From NCBI GenBank assembly GCA_964609495.1, contig CAZSTA010000173.1, forward strand, positions 2,813 to 7,993: 5,181 bases of DNA, given 5' to 3'. The notes beneath the pieces were generated by a model that was not told the origin of the DNA, searched no databases, and saw nothing but the letters and a program-made list of their open reading frames with translations. Numbering within the stretch: the first letter of the stretch is position 1; the number at the start of each line of letters is the position of its first letter. Shown one piece after another: positions 1 through 5,092 of this stretch. The DNA comes from CAZSTA01 sp964609495 [NCBI: uncultured bacterium]. GTDB taxonomy: Bacteria > CAZSTA01. The translations under genes were made by a program, and so were the position numbers.

Positions 1-921
1 CTCTATCTTATGTTTTTTAAGCAATTTCTCAAGTTGGGGAAATTTATTCCCTCCAAAAGAATTAATACCAGGGATGCTTATCGCTGGTATCCCTAGCTGA
101 TAAAGAGCAACTGCCTTAAATTCACTTTCAGTTAAGATAATATGTTGAGGATCATCTTTAATCAGAAATTCGCAATATATCTCAACACTATCACCTTTGA
201 GATATATTTTATGGGGGCGAATCTTATAAACACTCCTATCTGCTTTCAGATAAGGGATTAAAATCGTTCCCTTTGATAACAGAGTGTTAATTTGGGTTGA
301 TTTGCTATTACTTGTCATCAATTTACTTTTTATCAATTCATCTATGCTAAATTCCTTCTTCAATAACGTAATAACTTTAGAGACAATATTTATATCCCCA
401 GATCGAAACCCAAATTTATCCATAATCTCATCTGTATATCCTCTCTTCTTTTTAAGTGTTGCTCGATCCTCATCAGTTAGTTTTGCCTCCTCAATAAAGC
501 TGGTGTAAATCTGGATTAACCGCTCTTTGTTTAGTCTTGAAGATTTATCAGCTTTTTGAGGGGGTGGTTTTGTGATTGCTTCACCCATCTTATCATTACC
601 TCCCTTCTTAATCGAAATACCAACTCTACCAGCCAGGTAATTAAGAGCCTCCACAAAGCTGATATTTCGGATTTTCATAATAAACTCAAATACATCTCCA
701 TCCTCCCCACAACCATAGCAGTGATATTTCTGGTCTTTTGGATATACCGTGAAAGATGCCTTATTCTCATCATGGAAAGGACACATACCCTGGTAACTAT
801 CACCCACTCGTCTCAGCTTTATTCCGAACTCTTCAACTATGTCAATTATATCATTCCTTTCCCTGATTCGCTCTTTATCCATTAACTTATCAAGATCACC
901 TTTTCTCTCATTGCTATCCAT
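1..921 (-). CDS. DnaG-type primase, N-terminal part (CHC2 zinc finger and start of TOPRIM-like domain), cut by window edge
   Basis: The reading frame is open for 307 codons and runs off the left edge, so the C-terminus is missing. The ATG at 921 follows a strong AAAGGAGG site with a 9-base spacer. Residues 22-100 form a CHC2 zinc-binding domain: CPFH at 47-50 and CYGC at 68-71 give ligands C47, H50, C68 and C71, in the usual context (DIV.., HDEN..SF.V, CYGCG..GDVF.F). Residues 155-175 (KKKRGYTDEIMDKFGF) resemble the segment after the zinc finger in mobile-element primases. ILTESEFKA at 262-270 followed by GIPAISIPG matches the first motif of a TOPRIM-like domain of the DUF3854 sort, with E265 the likely catalytic acid. 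The usual EGE is ESE here. In this family the protein makes RNA primers on single-stranded DNA, here presumably for element replication. It could be a primase-helicase fusion; that part lies outside the window. Confidence 0.9.
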   Translation of the reverse strand, partial: MDSNERKGDLDKLMDKERIRERNDIIDIVEEFGIKLRRVGDSYQGMCPFHDENKASFTVYPKDQKYHCYGCGEDGDVFEFIMKIRNISFVEALNYLAGRVGISIKKGGNDKMGEAITKPPPQKADKSSRLNKERLIQIYTSFIEEAKLTDEDRATLKKKRGYTDEIMDKFGFRSGDINIVSKVITLLKKEFSIDELIKSKLMTSNSKSTQINTLLSKGTILIPYLKADRSVYKIRPHKIYLKGDSVEIYCEFLIKDDPQHIILTESEFKAVALYQLGIPAISIPGINSFGGNKFPQLEKLLKKHKIE

Positions 922-982
922 TTTATAAAACCTCCTTTATAAATAAAAATTATTTTGCCCTAATTCCATCGCATATTTTCCC

Positions 983-1013
983 ATAATATTTAACAATATC
1001 CAACTCTTGACAA
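983..1013 (-). promoter_or_regulatory. possible primase promoter, weak match
   Basis: On the minus strand TTGTCA (1008-1013) is followed 17 bases later by AATATT or 19 bases later by TATTAT (983-988). It sits about 60 bases ahead of the primase start. The -35 overlaps the -35 of the divergent small-RNA promoter at 1007-1012. The -10 and spacing are poor, so this is tentative. Confidence 0.25.
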
Positions 1014-1035
1014 ATTCAGAAATTTATGGTATAAT
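1007..1035 (+). promoter_or_regulatory. consensus sigma-A promoter for small RNA 1
   Basis: TTGACA (1007-1012), a 17-base spacer and TATAAT (1030-1035), with the extended -10 TGG directly before it. Every core position matches consensus. The expected start is near 1042. No open reading frame with a ribosome site follows; a hairpin with a T-run does. Confidence 0.85.
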
Positions 1036-1041
1036 ATAATT

Positions 1042-1116
1042 AGAGTAAGTAATATAATAGAATATCATCGGTAGAATAAAAAGCTGACTGCCCAAAAACT
1101 TCAGCTTTTTATTCTT
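1042..1116 (+). ncRNA. putative small RNA 1 (about 75 nt), unrecognised family
   Basis: This interval is bounded by a perfect extended -10 promoter upstream and an intrinsic-terminator-like hairpin at 1073-1115. There is no room or ribosome site for a protein. The first 30 bases are AT-rich and look unstructured; the rest is the hairpin with the loop CTGCCCAAAAACT. It lies divergent to the primase gene and starts about 120 bases from its start codon, a usual position for an element-encoded regulatory RNA. I do not recognise a family. The target is unknown; the loop or the AU-rich 5' part could pair with one. The existence of a transcript is inferred from the promoter and terminator only. Confidence 0.6.
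1073..1115 (+). terminator. intrinsic terminator of small RNA 1, probably bidirectional
   Basis: A perfect 15-bp inverted repeat pairs 1073-1087 with 1101-1115 around a 13-base loop. The core AGCTGA/TCAGCT is preceded by AAAAA and followed by TTTTTATTC, so A-tract, stem and U-tract are present in both orientations. Confidence 0.7.
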
Positions 1117-1214
1117 AATAGTAATCATTATCAAACATAAAATATACATTTGTAAGCCTGTTTATATTTTAATTATCAGTCATAATATTAATTATATGTA
1201 AAAAATTCCAAGTA

Positions 1215-1243
1215 TTGACAATATCCCAAAAATTTGGTATAAT
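1215..1243 (+). promoter_or_regulatory. consensus sigma-A promoter for small RNA 2
   Basis: TTGACA (1215-1220), a 17-base spacer and TATAAT (1238-1243), preceded by the extended -10 TGG. It has the same architecture as the promoter at 1007-1035. The expected start is near 1250. The only sizeable plus-strand frame here would begin inside the -35 box, so the promoter is not followed by a credible protein gene. Confidence 0.85.
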
Positions 1244-1249
1244 TAACAT

Positions 1250-1408
1250 AGAAGGAATATATAGAAATCCCCTCTTCAGAGCTACATCTCTGGAGAAAAA
1301 GTTTATAATAAAGATTACAAAATCTTATCTCAAATGGTGTCAATCTCATCTAATCTCAAATTCCATGCCTCTCTCCCAAGTCTACAAGAGGGTGGAATTT
1401 ATTTTTTT
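1250..1408 (+). ncRNA. putative structured small RNA 2 (about 160 nt), unrecognised family
   Basis: The transcript is predicted from a consensus promoter to a hairpin with seven T residues. Three local hairpins can be drawn: 1273-1281 with 1288-1296 (9 bp, one G-U, loop CTACAT); AAGATT/AATCTT at 1311-1316 and 1321-1326 (loop ACAA); and the terminator stem 1358-1400. CCCTCTT at 1270-1276 could alternatively pair with AAGAGGG at 1386-1392. The longest ATG frame (26 codons from 1334) has no ribosome site, so a non-coding RNA is likelier than a peptide gene. It ends 12 bases from the stop of the convergent RHH gene, so read-through of the RHH mRNA would be antisense to it. Family and target are unknown. 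Confidence 0.6.
1358..1408 (+). terminator. intrinsic terminator of small RNA 2
   Basis: AAATTCCA (1358-1365) pairs with TGGAATTT (1393-1400). Inside it CCTCT (1368-1372) pairs with AGAGG (1387-1391), separated by a small internal loop, with a 14-base apical loop. It is followed by A and then TTTTTTT (1402-1408). The T-run is only on the plus strand, so it is directional. Confidence 0.75.
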
Positions 1409-1420
1409 ATATCCTAAATT

Positions 1421-1618
1421 CTACTTTACCTCTATCAACTTATCAACTTCTTTCGCGTTGTTATTCCCTTCCAAATTCCCAATTCCCAGATGATTACTCA
1501 ATAACTCGACAATAATCTTAGTCATCGTTTTCCTTTCTCTAGCAGCACTCACCTTCAGGTCTTCCTTCATTTTTCTTGGTATTTTAATAAATAAATTATC
1601 AAATTCTATCTTTACCAC
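1421..1618 (-). CDS. small ribbon-helix-helix (CopG/Arc-type) DNA-binding protein
   Basis: The core NLFIKIPRKMKEDL followed by KVSAARERKTMTKIIVELLSNHL is a typical RHH fold: one beta-strand (LFIKI), helix A (RKMKEDLKVSAAR) and helix B (TMTKIIVELLSNHL). The tail (about 20 residues) is polar. Such proteins bind operators as dimers and commonly regulate copy number, partition or toxin genes on mobile elements. No partner gene lies next to it. The frame stays open up to 1681, but a TTG start there would sit in the -35 box of the promoter at 1652-1681, so it is rejected. Downstream of the promoter there is no in-frame ATG ahead of the beta-strand. GTG at 1618 (65 residues) is the only conventional alternative, yet AAAGAGG abuts it with no spacer. 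ATA at 1609 would have ideal spacing. The start is therefore uncertain; the fold call is firmer. Confidence 0.7.
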   Translation of the reverse strand: MVKIEFDNLFIKIPRKMKEDLKVSAARERKTMTKIIVELLSNHLGIGNLEGNNNAKEVDKLIEVK

Positions 1619-1651
1619 CCTCTTTGTATGTTGATTTATTGGTCTATTTAA

Positions 1652-1681
1652 ATTATACCATAAGTTGTTTTTCTCTGTCAA
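1652..1681 (-). promoter_or_regulatory. strong sigma-A promoter of the RHH gene
   Basis: On the minus strand TTGACA (1676-1681), an 18-base spacer and TATAAT (1652-1657), with the extended -10 TGG at 1658-1660. The expected start is near 1645, leaving a leader of about 27 bases to GTG 1618. AT-rich DNA with a palindrome AATAAA-AA-TTTATT (1691-1704) lies just upstream and could be an UP element or an operator. Confidence 0.8.
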
Positions 1682-1722
1682 ATAAAAGTAAATAAAAATT
1701 TATTAGTAAGCAATATTTAAGG

Positions 1723-1749
1723 AAGGGGAGCTTATCAATAGCTCCCCTT
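1723..1749 (-). terminator. hairpin terminator closing the translocase/membrane-protein block
   Basis: A perfect 10-bp stem (AAGGGGAGCT at 1723-1732 with AGCTCCCCTT at 1740-1749) and a 7-base loop start 6 bases past the stop of the 151-residue gene. On the minus strand it is followed by CCTTAAATATT, a moderate U-tract. It separates that gene from the RHH promoter. Confidence 0.7.
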
Positions 1750-1755
1750 TGCGTT

Positions 1756-2211
1756 TCAATATTCGGTAATATTTTCGGAGCGATCATTCGTAGTAGTGGG
1801 TATATATCGCTTGCTTTGATTAAGGATTAAGGCTAGAGCCTCCAGGGTGCTTTGATCTAGTTTAATCGGTTGATTCGGAACTTGCCTTCCGCTTGGAAGC
1901 TCCCTTTGTGGATTACCGTCGATGTAATAAGGGATATCACGGGGATTCACTTCCCTCGCTTCCCCGTTTTTGATAAGGATTACATTGCTAGGCTGGTTAC
2001 CTCTAGCTTTGCTATGCTCTAAGGAAAAGTGGAGAGCTAAGGATAGAATCATCACCACGATTCCGAGTACTGCACATCCGATAAAACCGATATTACAATT
2101 GTAGCCGAATTCGTATAGCTCATAGTATTCTGCTATTTGCATACCGATCATACAAGCTCCAGCCGTTAGGAAAAGAAAAATCGAAGCTCCTATACCGCCC
2201 TTAATTAACAT
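1756..2211 (-). CDS. hypothetical protein with two membrane spans and a soluble C-terminal tail
   Basis: This is a 151-residue protein of no family I recognise. Two hydrophobic segments are clear: about residues 8-27 (ASIFLFLTAGACMIGMQIAE) and 41-63 (IGFIGCAVLGIVVMILSLALHF). A short loop containing YNC lies between them, and a polar tail of about 85 residues follows. The tail includes a predicted helix near 117-135 (KLDQSTLEALALILNQSKR). Basic residues after span 2 suggest a hairpin with both ends in the cytoplasm. The ATG at 2211 is preceded by GGATGGTG about 8 bases upstream. A TGCTATTTT sequence (minus strand, 2270-2278) could be an extended -10, without a good -35. Its place directly after the translocase gene, across the GGACACTT repeats, is where Streptomyces conjugative plasmids often carry membrane spread (Spd) proteins. 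No sequence similarity to those was judged. Confidence 0.8.
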   Translation of the reverse strand: MLIKGGIGASIFLFLTAGACMIGMQIAEYYELYEFGYNCNIGFIGCAVLGIVVMILSLALHFSLEHSKARGNQPSNVILIKNGEAREVNPRDIPYYIDGNPQRELPSGRQVPNQPIKLDQSTLEALALILNQSKRYIPTTTNDRSENITEY

Positions 2212-2290
2212 CTTAAATTCACCATCCTTTGATTTTATTTTACTTCCAAAAACAGCCCTAAAATACCTTAAAATAGCATATATTTTAACT

Positions 2291-2412
2291 GTCCTTTGAC
2301 ACTTAATTTATCTAATCCTAGATTAACTTTACAAGTGTCTGGACAGTAGAGCGGACACATAAGGACACTTAGTTTATAAGGACACTTGGTCGGACATTAC
2401 TAAGGACACTTA
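2291..2412 (+). repeat. GGACACTT direct-repeat cluster, candidate translocase recognition (clt/TRS-like) locus
   Basis: Three exact copies of GGACACTT (2363-2370, 2380-2387, 2404-2411) share one orientation. Degenerate copies begin GGACA at 2341, 2353 and 2392. TGACACTT (2297-2304) and an inverted AAGTGTCT (2333-2340) each differ from the octamer by one base. The GGACA starts 2341, 2353, 2363, 2380, 2392 and 2404 are spaced 12, 10, 17, 12 and 12 bases. The first exact copy overlaps the translocase stop codon and the other two are inside its last codons. The rest lie in the intergenic gap, which holds no gene. TraB of Streptomyces plasmids binds 8-bp repeats at clt beside its gene, and this placement is the same. 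An operator array for a regulator is the alternative. Confidence 0.65.
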
Positions 2413-3718
2413 ATACCTCGTTCAAAACATCCTTATTGATCGGTCTTGGACTCTTACCATCTGGAGCTTCACCTAATAGACTCTCAATTTGATCTAACTG
2501 TTTTATGATTGCACTTGCCTTATCTTTACTTACCCCGATTCCATCCCTTAGCTTCCTTACAGATATACCATCATTAGATTTGAGATAAGACAATACTTCC
2601 TCTGATATAGCCTTAAAACTTTCGATATCTCTAAGCTCTTGGGTATCCCTTGCCTCGGTCCGGTCCGATATTGGACCAAGTCCACCTTCTACTAGGGCAA
2701 GGGTGGAAGTAGAAGTTTCGCTCTCTATAGGATAGCCTTCTAGTAAATCACCTATTGGGATATTTACCCTTGCATAGCCTAAGCTAGAGATAACGAACGC
2801 TTCACCTATCCTTAGCTTGCTACAGTTTATCTCTTTAACTCCAGTTAAAGCATTACTTTCGATCTTATCACTTACTCTCATAATAATTTTAGCACTTGCA
2901 TTTTCTCTAATGAGATTCGATTGGATTAGAGATTTTTTAGATGTGATCATACTAAGTATAAGATGAACTCGGCTTGACCTTCCCTTCATAGCGATAGCTT
3001 CTATAAAGCCCTTTGCTATATCAGATAAGCTGATAAGCGAATTAACTTCATCTAAAACAATCAATATTGGCTTGTAACTTCCCGCTCTTTTCTCACGTCT
3101 TAGCATAATCTCATATACATCAGATAAGCACACTTCAATATCTGATATATTCTTTATCACATCATATCGCAAGCTATCACAAGCGTTAAAACAATCTAAA
3201 TCAGCTTTAGGGGTATATAACAGCATATCAACTTTTTTACTCTCTATATCCCTCTCCAGCACGGAAGATATGATGTTGTGTAGTAGAGAAGTTTTACCGG
3301 ACCCACTGCTACCAGCTATAATCACGTGTGGATTGCGATCCCCAATCTCCAGCGTGATCATAGTATTGAAAATATCAACTCCTATGAGTAGCGATAAGGG
3401 ATTAGAGTATATCTCTTTATGATCACCCTCTAGCCTCTCTAAAAGAGAAGATAAAAGAAGATCGCCTTGTGGCTCGGAGTTGATTATGAGATGATAGCAA
3501 TCTTCCCCTTGCACCAGTGATATATCGGCTTCTTTTACTCCGATCCACATTGCTATTTTTGATAACAACTTAGGTATGAGTTCGGCTTTTCGGATGTCTG
3601 GAGATATATTGATTGTAACTGTAGAATACCCTACGATCTCTTTGTCAAGCTCCACTTCGATATCGTATATATCGAATAGATCATATAAGCGTTGATAGAT
3701 ATATCTCAAATCTAGCAT
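2369..3718 (-). CDS. FtsK/SpoIIIE/TraB-like DNA translocase without a membrane domain
   Basis: The 449-residue protein has an N-terminal alpha/beta region (1-110). An FtsK-type motor follows: NPHVIIAGSSGSGKTS (Walker A 136-143), ILIVLDE (Walker B 218-224), and GRSSRVHLIL with RVSDKIESNALTG (247-293), the family's C-terminal motor motifs. A low-complexity linker (330-365) leads to a winged-helix-like domain (about 370-430, ISVRKLRDGIGVSKDKASAIIKQLDQ) resembling the FtsK gamma DNA-reading domain. The family pumps double-stranded DNA through a hexamer and reads short repeats with that domain. The usual ATQRP stretch is SMITS here. No membrane span is visible, unlike FtsK. The ATG at 3718 is preferred because AGAGAGGTG lies 6 bases before it; a GTG at 3727 falls inside that site. 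Transfer or segregation of element DNA is the likely role. Confidence 0.88.
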   Translation of the reverse strand: MLDLRYIYQRLYDLFDIYDIEVELDKEIVGYSTVTINISPDIRKAELIPKLLSKIAMWIGVKEADISLVQGEDCYHLIINSEPQGDLLLSSLLERLEGDHKEIYSNPLSLLIGVDIFNTMITLEIGDRNPHVIIAGSSGSGKTSLLHNIISSVLERDIESKKVDMLLYTPKADLDCFNACDSLRYDVIKNISDIEVCLSDVYEIMLRREKRAGSYKPILIVLDEVNSLISLSDIAKGFIEAIAMKGRSSRVHLILSMITSKKSLIQSNLIRENASAKIIMRVSDKIESNALTGVKEINCSKLRIGEAFVISSLGYARVNIPIGDLLEGYPIESETSTSTLALVEGGLGPISDRTEARDTQELRDIESFKAISEEVLSYLKSNDGISVRKLRDGIGVSKDKASAIIKQLDQIESLLGEAPDGKSPRPINKDVLNEVLSVLSNVRPSVLIN

Positions 3719-3731
3719 AACTTTCACCTCT

Positions 3732-3899
3732 CTATTTATCTTCTGATATGATTATGATAGTATCTGGAGATATAGCCTCAACTTCCTCTTGGATATCATC
3801 TTTTCTAATCAGATAAACGATTAGATATCCGAGCGGAATACTTGCTAAAGCCCCTAATCCTCCTCCTATGATTATTGCAGCTAAATTATCTAAATCCAC
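3732..3899 (-). CDS. small single-span membrane protein (55 residues), hypothetical
   Basis: The frame starts at GTG 3899, sharing one base with the rep stop (TAGTG), and ends 13 bases before the translocase ATG, so it is likely translationally coupled on both sides. GAGAGGAG lies about 11 bases upstream of the GTG. Residues 6-31 (LAAIIIGGGLGALASIPLGYLIVYLI) form one clear membrane span with a GGG and small-residue face that could pack in helix pairs. The tail (RKDDIQEEVEAISPDTIIIISEDK) is acidic and probably cytoplasmic, since R32-K33 follow the span. I know no family for it. Because the neighbouring translocase lacks the membrane part that FtsK and TraB carry, this protein may anchor it; that is inference from position. 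Confidence 0.78.
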   Translation of the reverse strand: MDLDNLAAIIIGGGLGALASIPLGYLIVYLIRKDDIQEEVEAISPDTIIIISEDK

Positions 3900-5092
3900 T
3901 ATACCATCGTCTCCTCTCTATATCTCTGGATATATTGATCTCTTAGCTTCTTCTCCTCATCAGGAGATAAGAATATTCCCTCCAATTGCAAGCCGAATTT
4001 TCTGATCACCAGCCTCTCCTCGGCTCTTTGCTCTGGAGTCTTCCTTTTCTCATCCTCTAATTCCCTCTCCCACTCAAGTCTTAGCTTTTGGGACTCCTCT
4101 TTGAAAGCCTCAATAGTCTCCCAATTGGTAGCAAGGGGATCGGGTTTGCTCTTGGGAGCTAAGTCCCAGCCTTTATCGAGACTTGACCTGAACCAGCCTC
4201 TCAGGTTTTTAATCTTCTCCTTACCATTTGAGCTAAAGTGCCTTCGCATATCTCCAAGTTGTTTGAGGACAGTTTCGTAGCTATGATCTTTTAAGCGATC
4301 GTAGAAATATTCTTCAACAGAGGAGTTGTCATCGGATAACCTAAAGTCAATAACTACCCGATTCCATTGAGAGGCTAAGCCTTTTGCATAATAAGTCTTC
4401 TTGGTATCCTCAGAGATAACAATATCCGGTCCGTTCTTTTGAGAATCAAAAACAACAACAGAGTCGGATTCGGTAGAAACCGATTTCTGATCAGATTCTA
4501 CTGGTGGCGGACCTGTTGTTGTCTTCTTCTTAGTATGTCTTCTACGTAGTATGTCTTCCTTCCGCAAATTGCGGTGGGGTTGATCCGCATTCTGCGGTGG
4601 GGTTAATCCGCAAATTGCGGTTTTACCCTCTTTCTCCTCTCCCTCAGCGATTCTCTCTTTTAGCTTCTCTTCATCTTCGGGAGTTAGAGGATCATCCATT
4701 GCTACATAATAGAGATTGCTAGTTCTTCCTCCTTGTCCCTTATTATTATATCTTGGTTCTATCCTGACAAATAGCTTTGCTTCGGGTTTTTTAAGTTCCC
4801 TCTGGACTGTATCCACGCTAATACCACAAGCCTCCGCTATGAACTTTAATGATGGCCAACAGTAATCTCTCTTCTCTCCTGTCTCAGGATTGTAATAACA
4901 TCTTCGCCTTAACTCCATTACTATTACCGTCAAAGTCGGTCCGAGTCTCGGCTTCCACTTATCCCAAAAATACTTGGTCTCTACCACTATATTTTTGGGT
5001 TGCACGATCTCATTCCTTAGATCGTGATAAAACGGGTGTAATTCGATCTGCTCATCTGTTGGCTTATCCATTATCTCTTGCTTTCTATCCAT
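3899..5092 (-). CDS. replication initiator-like protein with N-terminal winged helix and an origin-like repeat array in its gene
   Basis: The 397-residue protein carries CWPSLKFIAEACGISVDTVQRELKK (78-102), a classic helix-turn-helix, followed by a wing (LFVRIEPRYNNKGQGGRTSNLYYV). This layout is common in plasmid initiators and phage replisome organisers of Gram-positive bacteria. Residues 134-225 are a low-complexity charged linker encoded by the repeats at 4531-4629. Residues 230-312 form a second domain ending in NLRGWFRSSLDKGWDL, similar to the NPxGYLxxAxxxGW ending of such initiators. The C-terminal 75 residues are strongly charged and helical, probably a coiled coil (EERLVIRKF...). The ATG at 5092 follows GGAGG by 9 bases and overlaps the upstream HNH stop by 8 bases. 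The likely role is to bind iterons and recruit helicase. A transcription regulator is the less likely alternative. Confidence 0.75.
   Translation of the reverse strand: MDRKQEIMDKPTDEQIELHPFYHDLRNEIVQPKNIVVETKYFWDKWKPRLGPTLTVIVMELRRRCYYNPETGEKRDYCWPSLKFIAEACGISVDTVQRELKKPEAKLFVRIEPRYNNKGQGGRTSNLYYVAMDDPLTPEDEEKLKERIAEGEEKEGKTAICGLTPPQNADQPHRNLRKEDILRRRHTKKKTTTGPPPVESDQKSVSTESDSVVVFDSQKNGPDIVISEDTKKTYYAKGLASQWNRVVIDFRLSDDNSSVEEYFYDRLKDHSYETVLKQLGDMRRHFSSNGKEKIKNLRGWFRSSLDKGWDLAPKSKPDPLATNWETIEAFKEESQKLRLEWERELEDEKRKTPEQRAEERLVIRKFGLQLEGIFLSPDEEKKLRDQYIQRYREETMV
4531..4558. repeat. 12-bp direct repeat pair beside the iterons
   Basis: TAGTATGTCTTC occurs at 4531-4542 and 4547-4558, a 16-base period. 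Because 16 is not a multiple of 3, the two copies encode different residues (EDIL and part of RRHTK) in rep. It lies 2 bases from the 23-bp repeat array and may belong to the same origin. Confidence 0.5.
4561..4629. repeat. three tandem 23-bp iterons inside rep, candidate replication origin
   Basis: Units start at 4561, 4584 and 4607, exactly 23 bases apart. Each has an inverted repeat: CCGCAAATTGCGG (4562-4574 and 4608-4620, 6-bp arms) or CCGCATTCTGCGG (4585-4597, 5-bp arms). Units 1 and 2 continue TGGGGTT; unit 3 diverges after GCGGT. The array codes for part of the initiator's linker (residues 155-178). Since 23 is not a multiple of 3, the copies are read in three frames (TAICGLT, PQNADQP, HRNLRKE). 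Selection must therefore act on the DNA. Origins inside the initiator gene are known for RepA_N plasmids and lambdoid O genes. Confidence 0.8.

Noticed and set aside
284-885. Plus-strand open frames at 284-508 and 556-885
   Set aside because: They are antisense shadows of the primase gene, lack ribosome sites and give no recognisable protein.
1117-1214. AT-rich stretch as a second origin or unwinding element
   Set aside because: Only base composition supports it; no iterons or DnaA-box pattern was found.
1215-1493. Plus-strand frame of 92 codons
   Set aside because: Its TTG start is the -35 box of the promoter at 1215-1243, it has no ribosome site, and it runs through the terminator into the RHH gene.
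1619-1681. N-terminal extension of the RHH protein to a TTG start
   Set aside because: These codons overlap the -35, spacer and -10 of a near-consensus promoter and the untranslated leader.
2662-2677. Inverted repeat GGTCC-6-GGACC in the translocase linker
   Set aside because: A short isolated match within coding sequence with no T-run or second copy; likely chance.
3719-3727. GTG 3727 as the translocase start
   Set aside because: The GTG is part of the AGAGAGGTG ribosome site that serves ATG 3718.
3598-3775. Recurrent TCTGGAGATAT-like stretches
   Set aside because: They reflect repeated Ile-Ser-Pro-Asp codons and ATA-rich codon use, without regular spacing.
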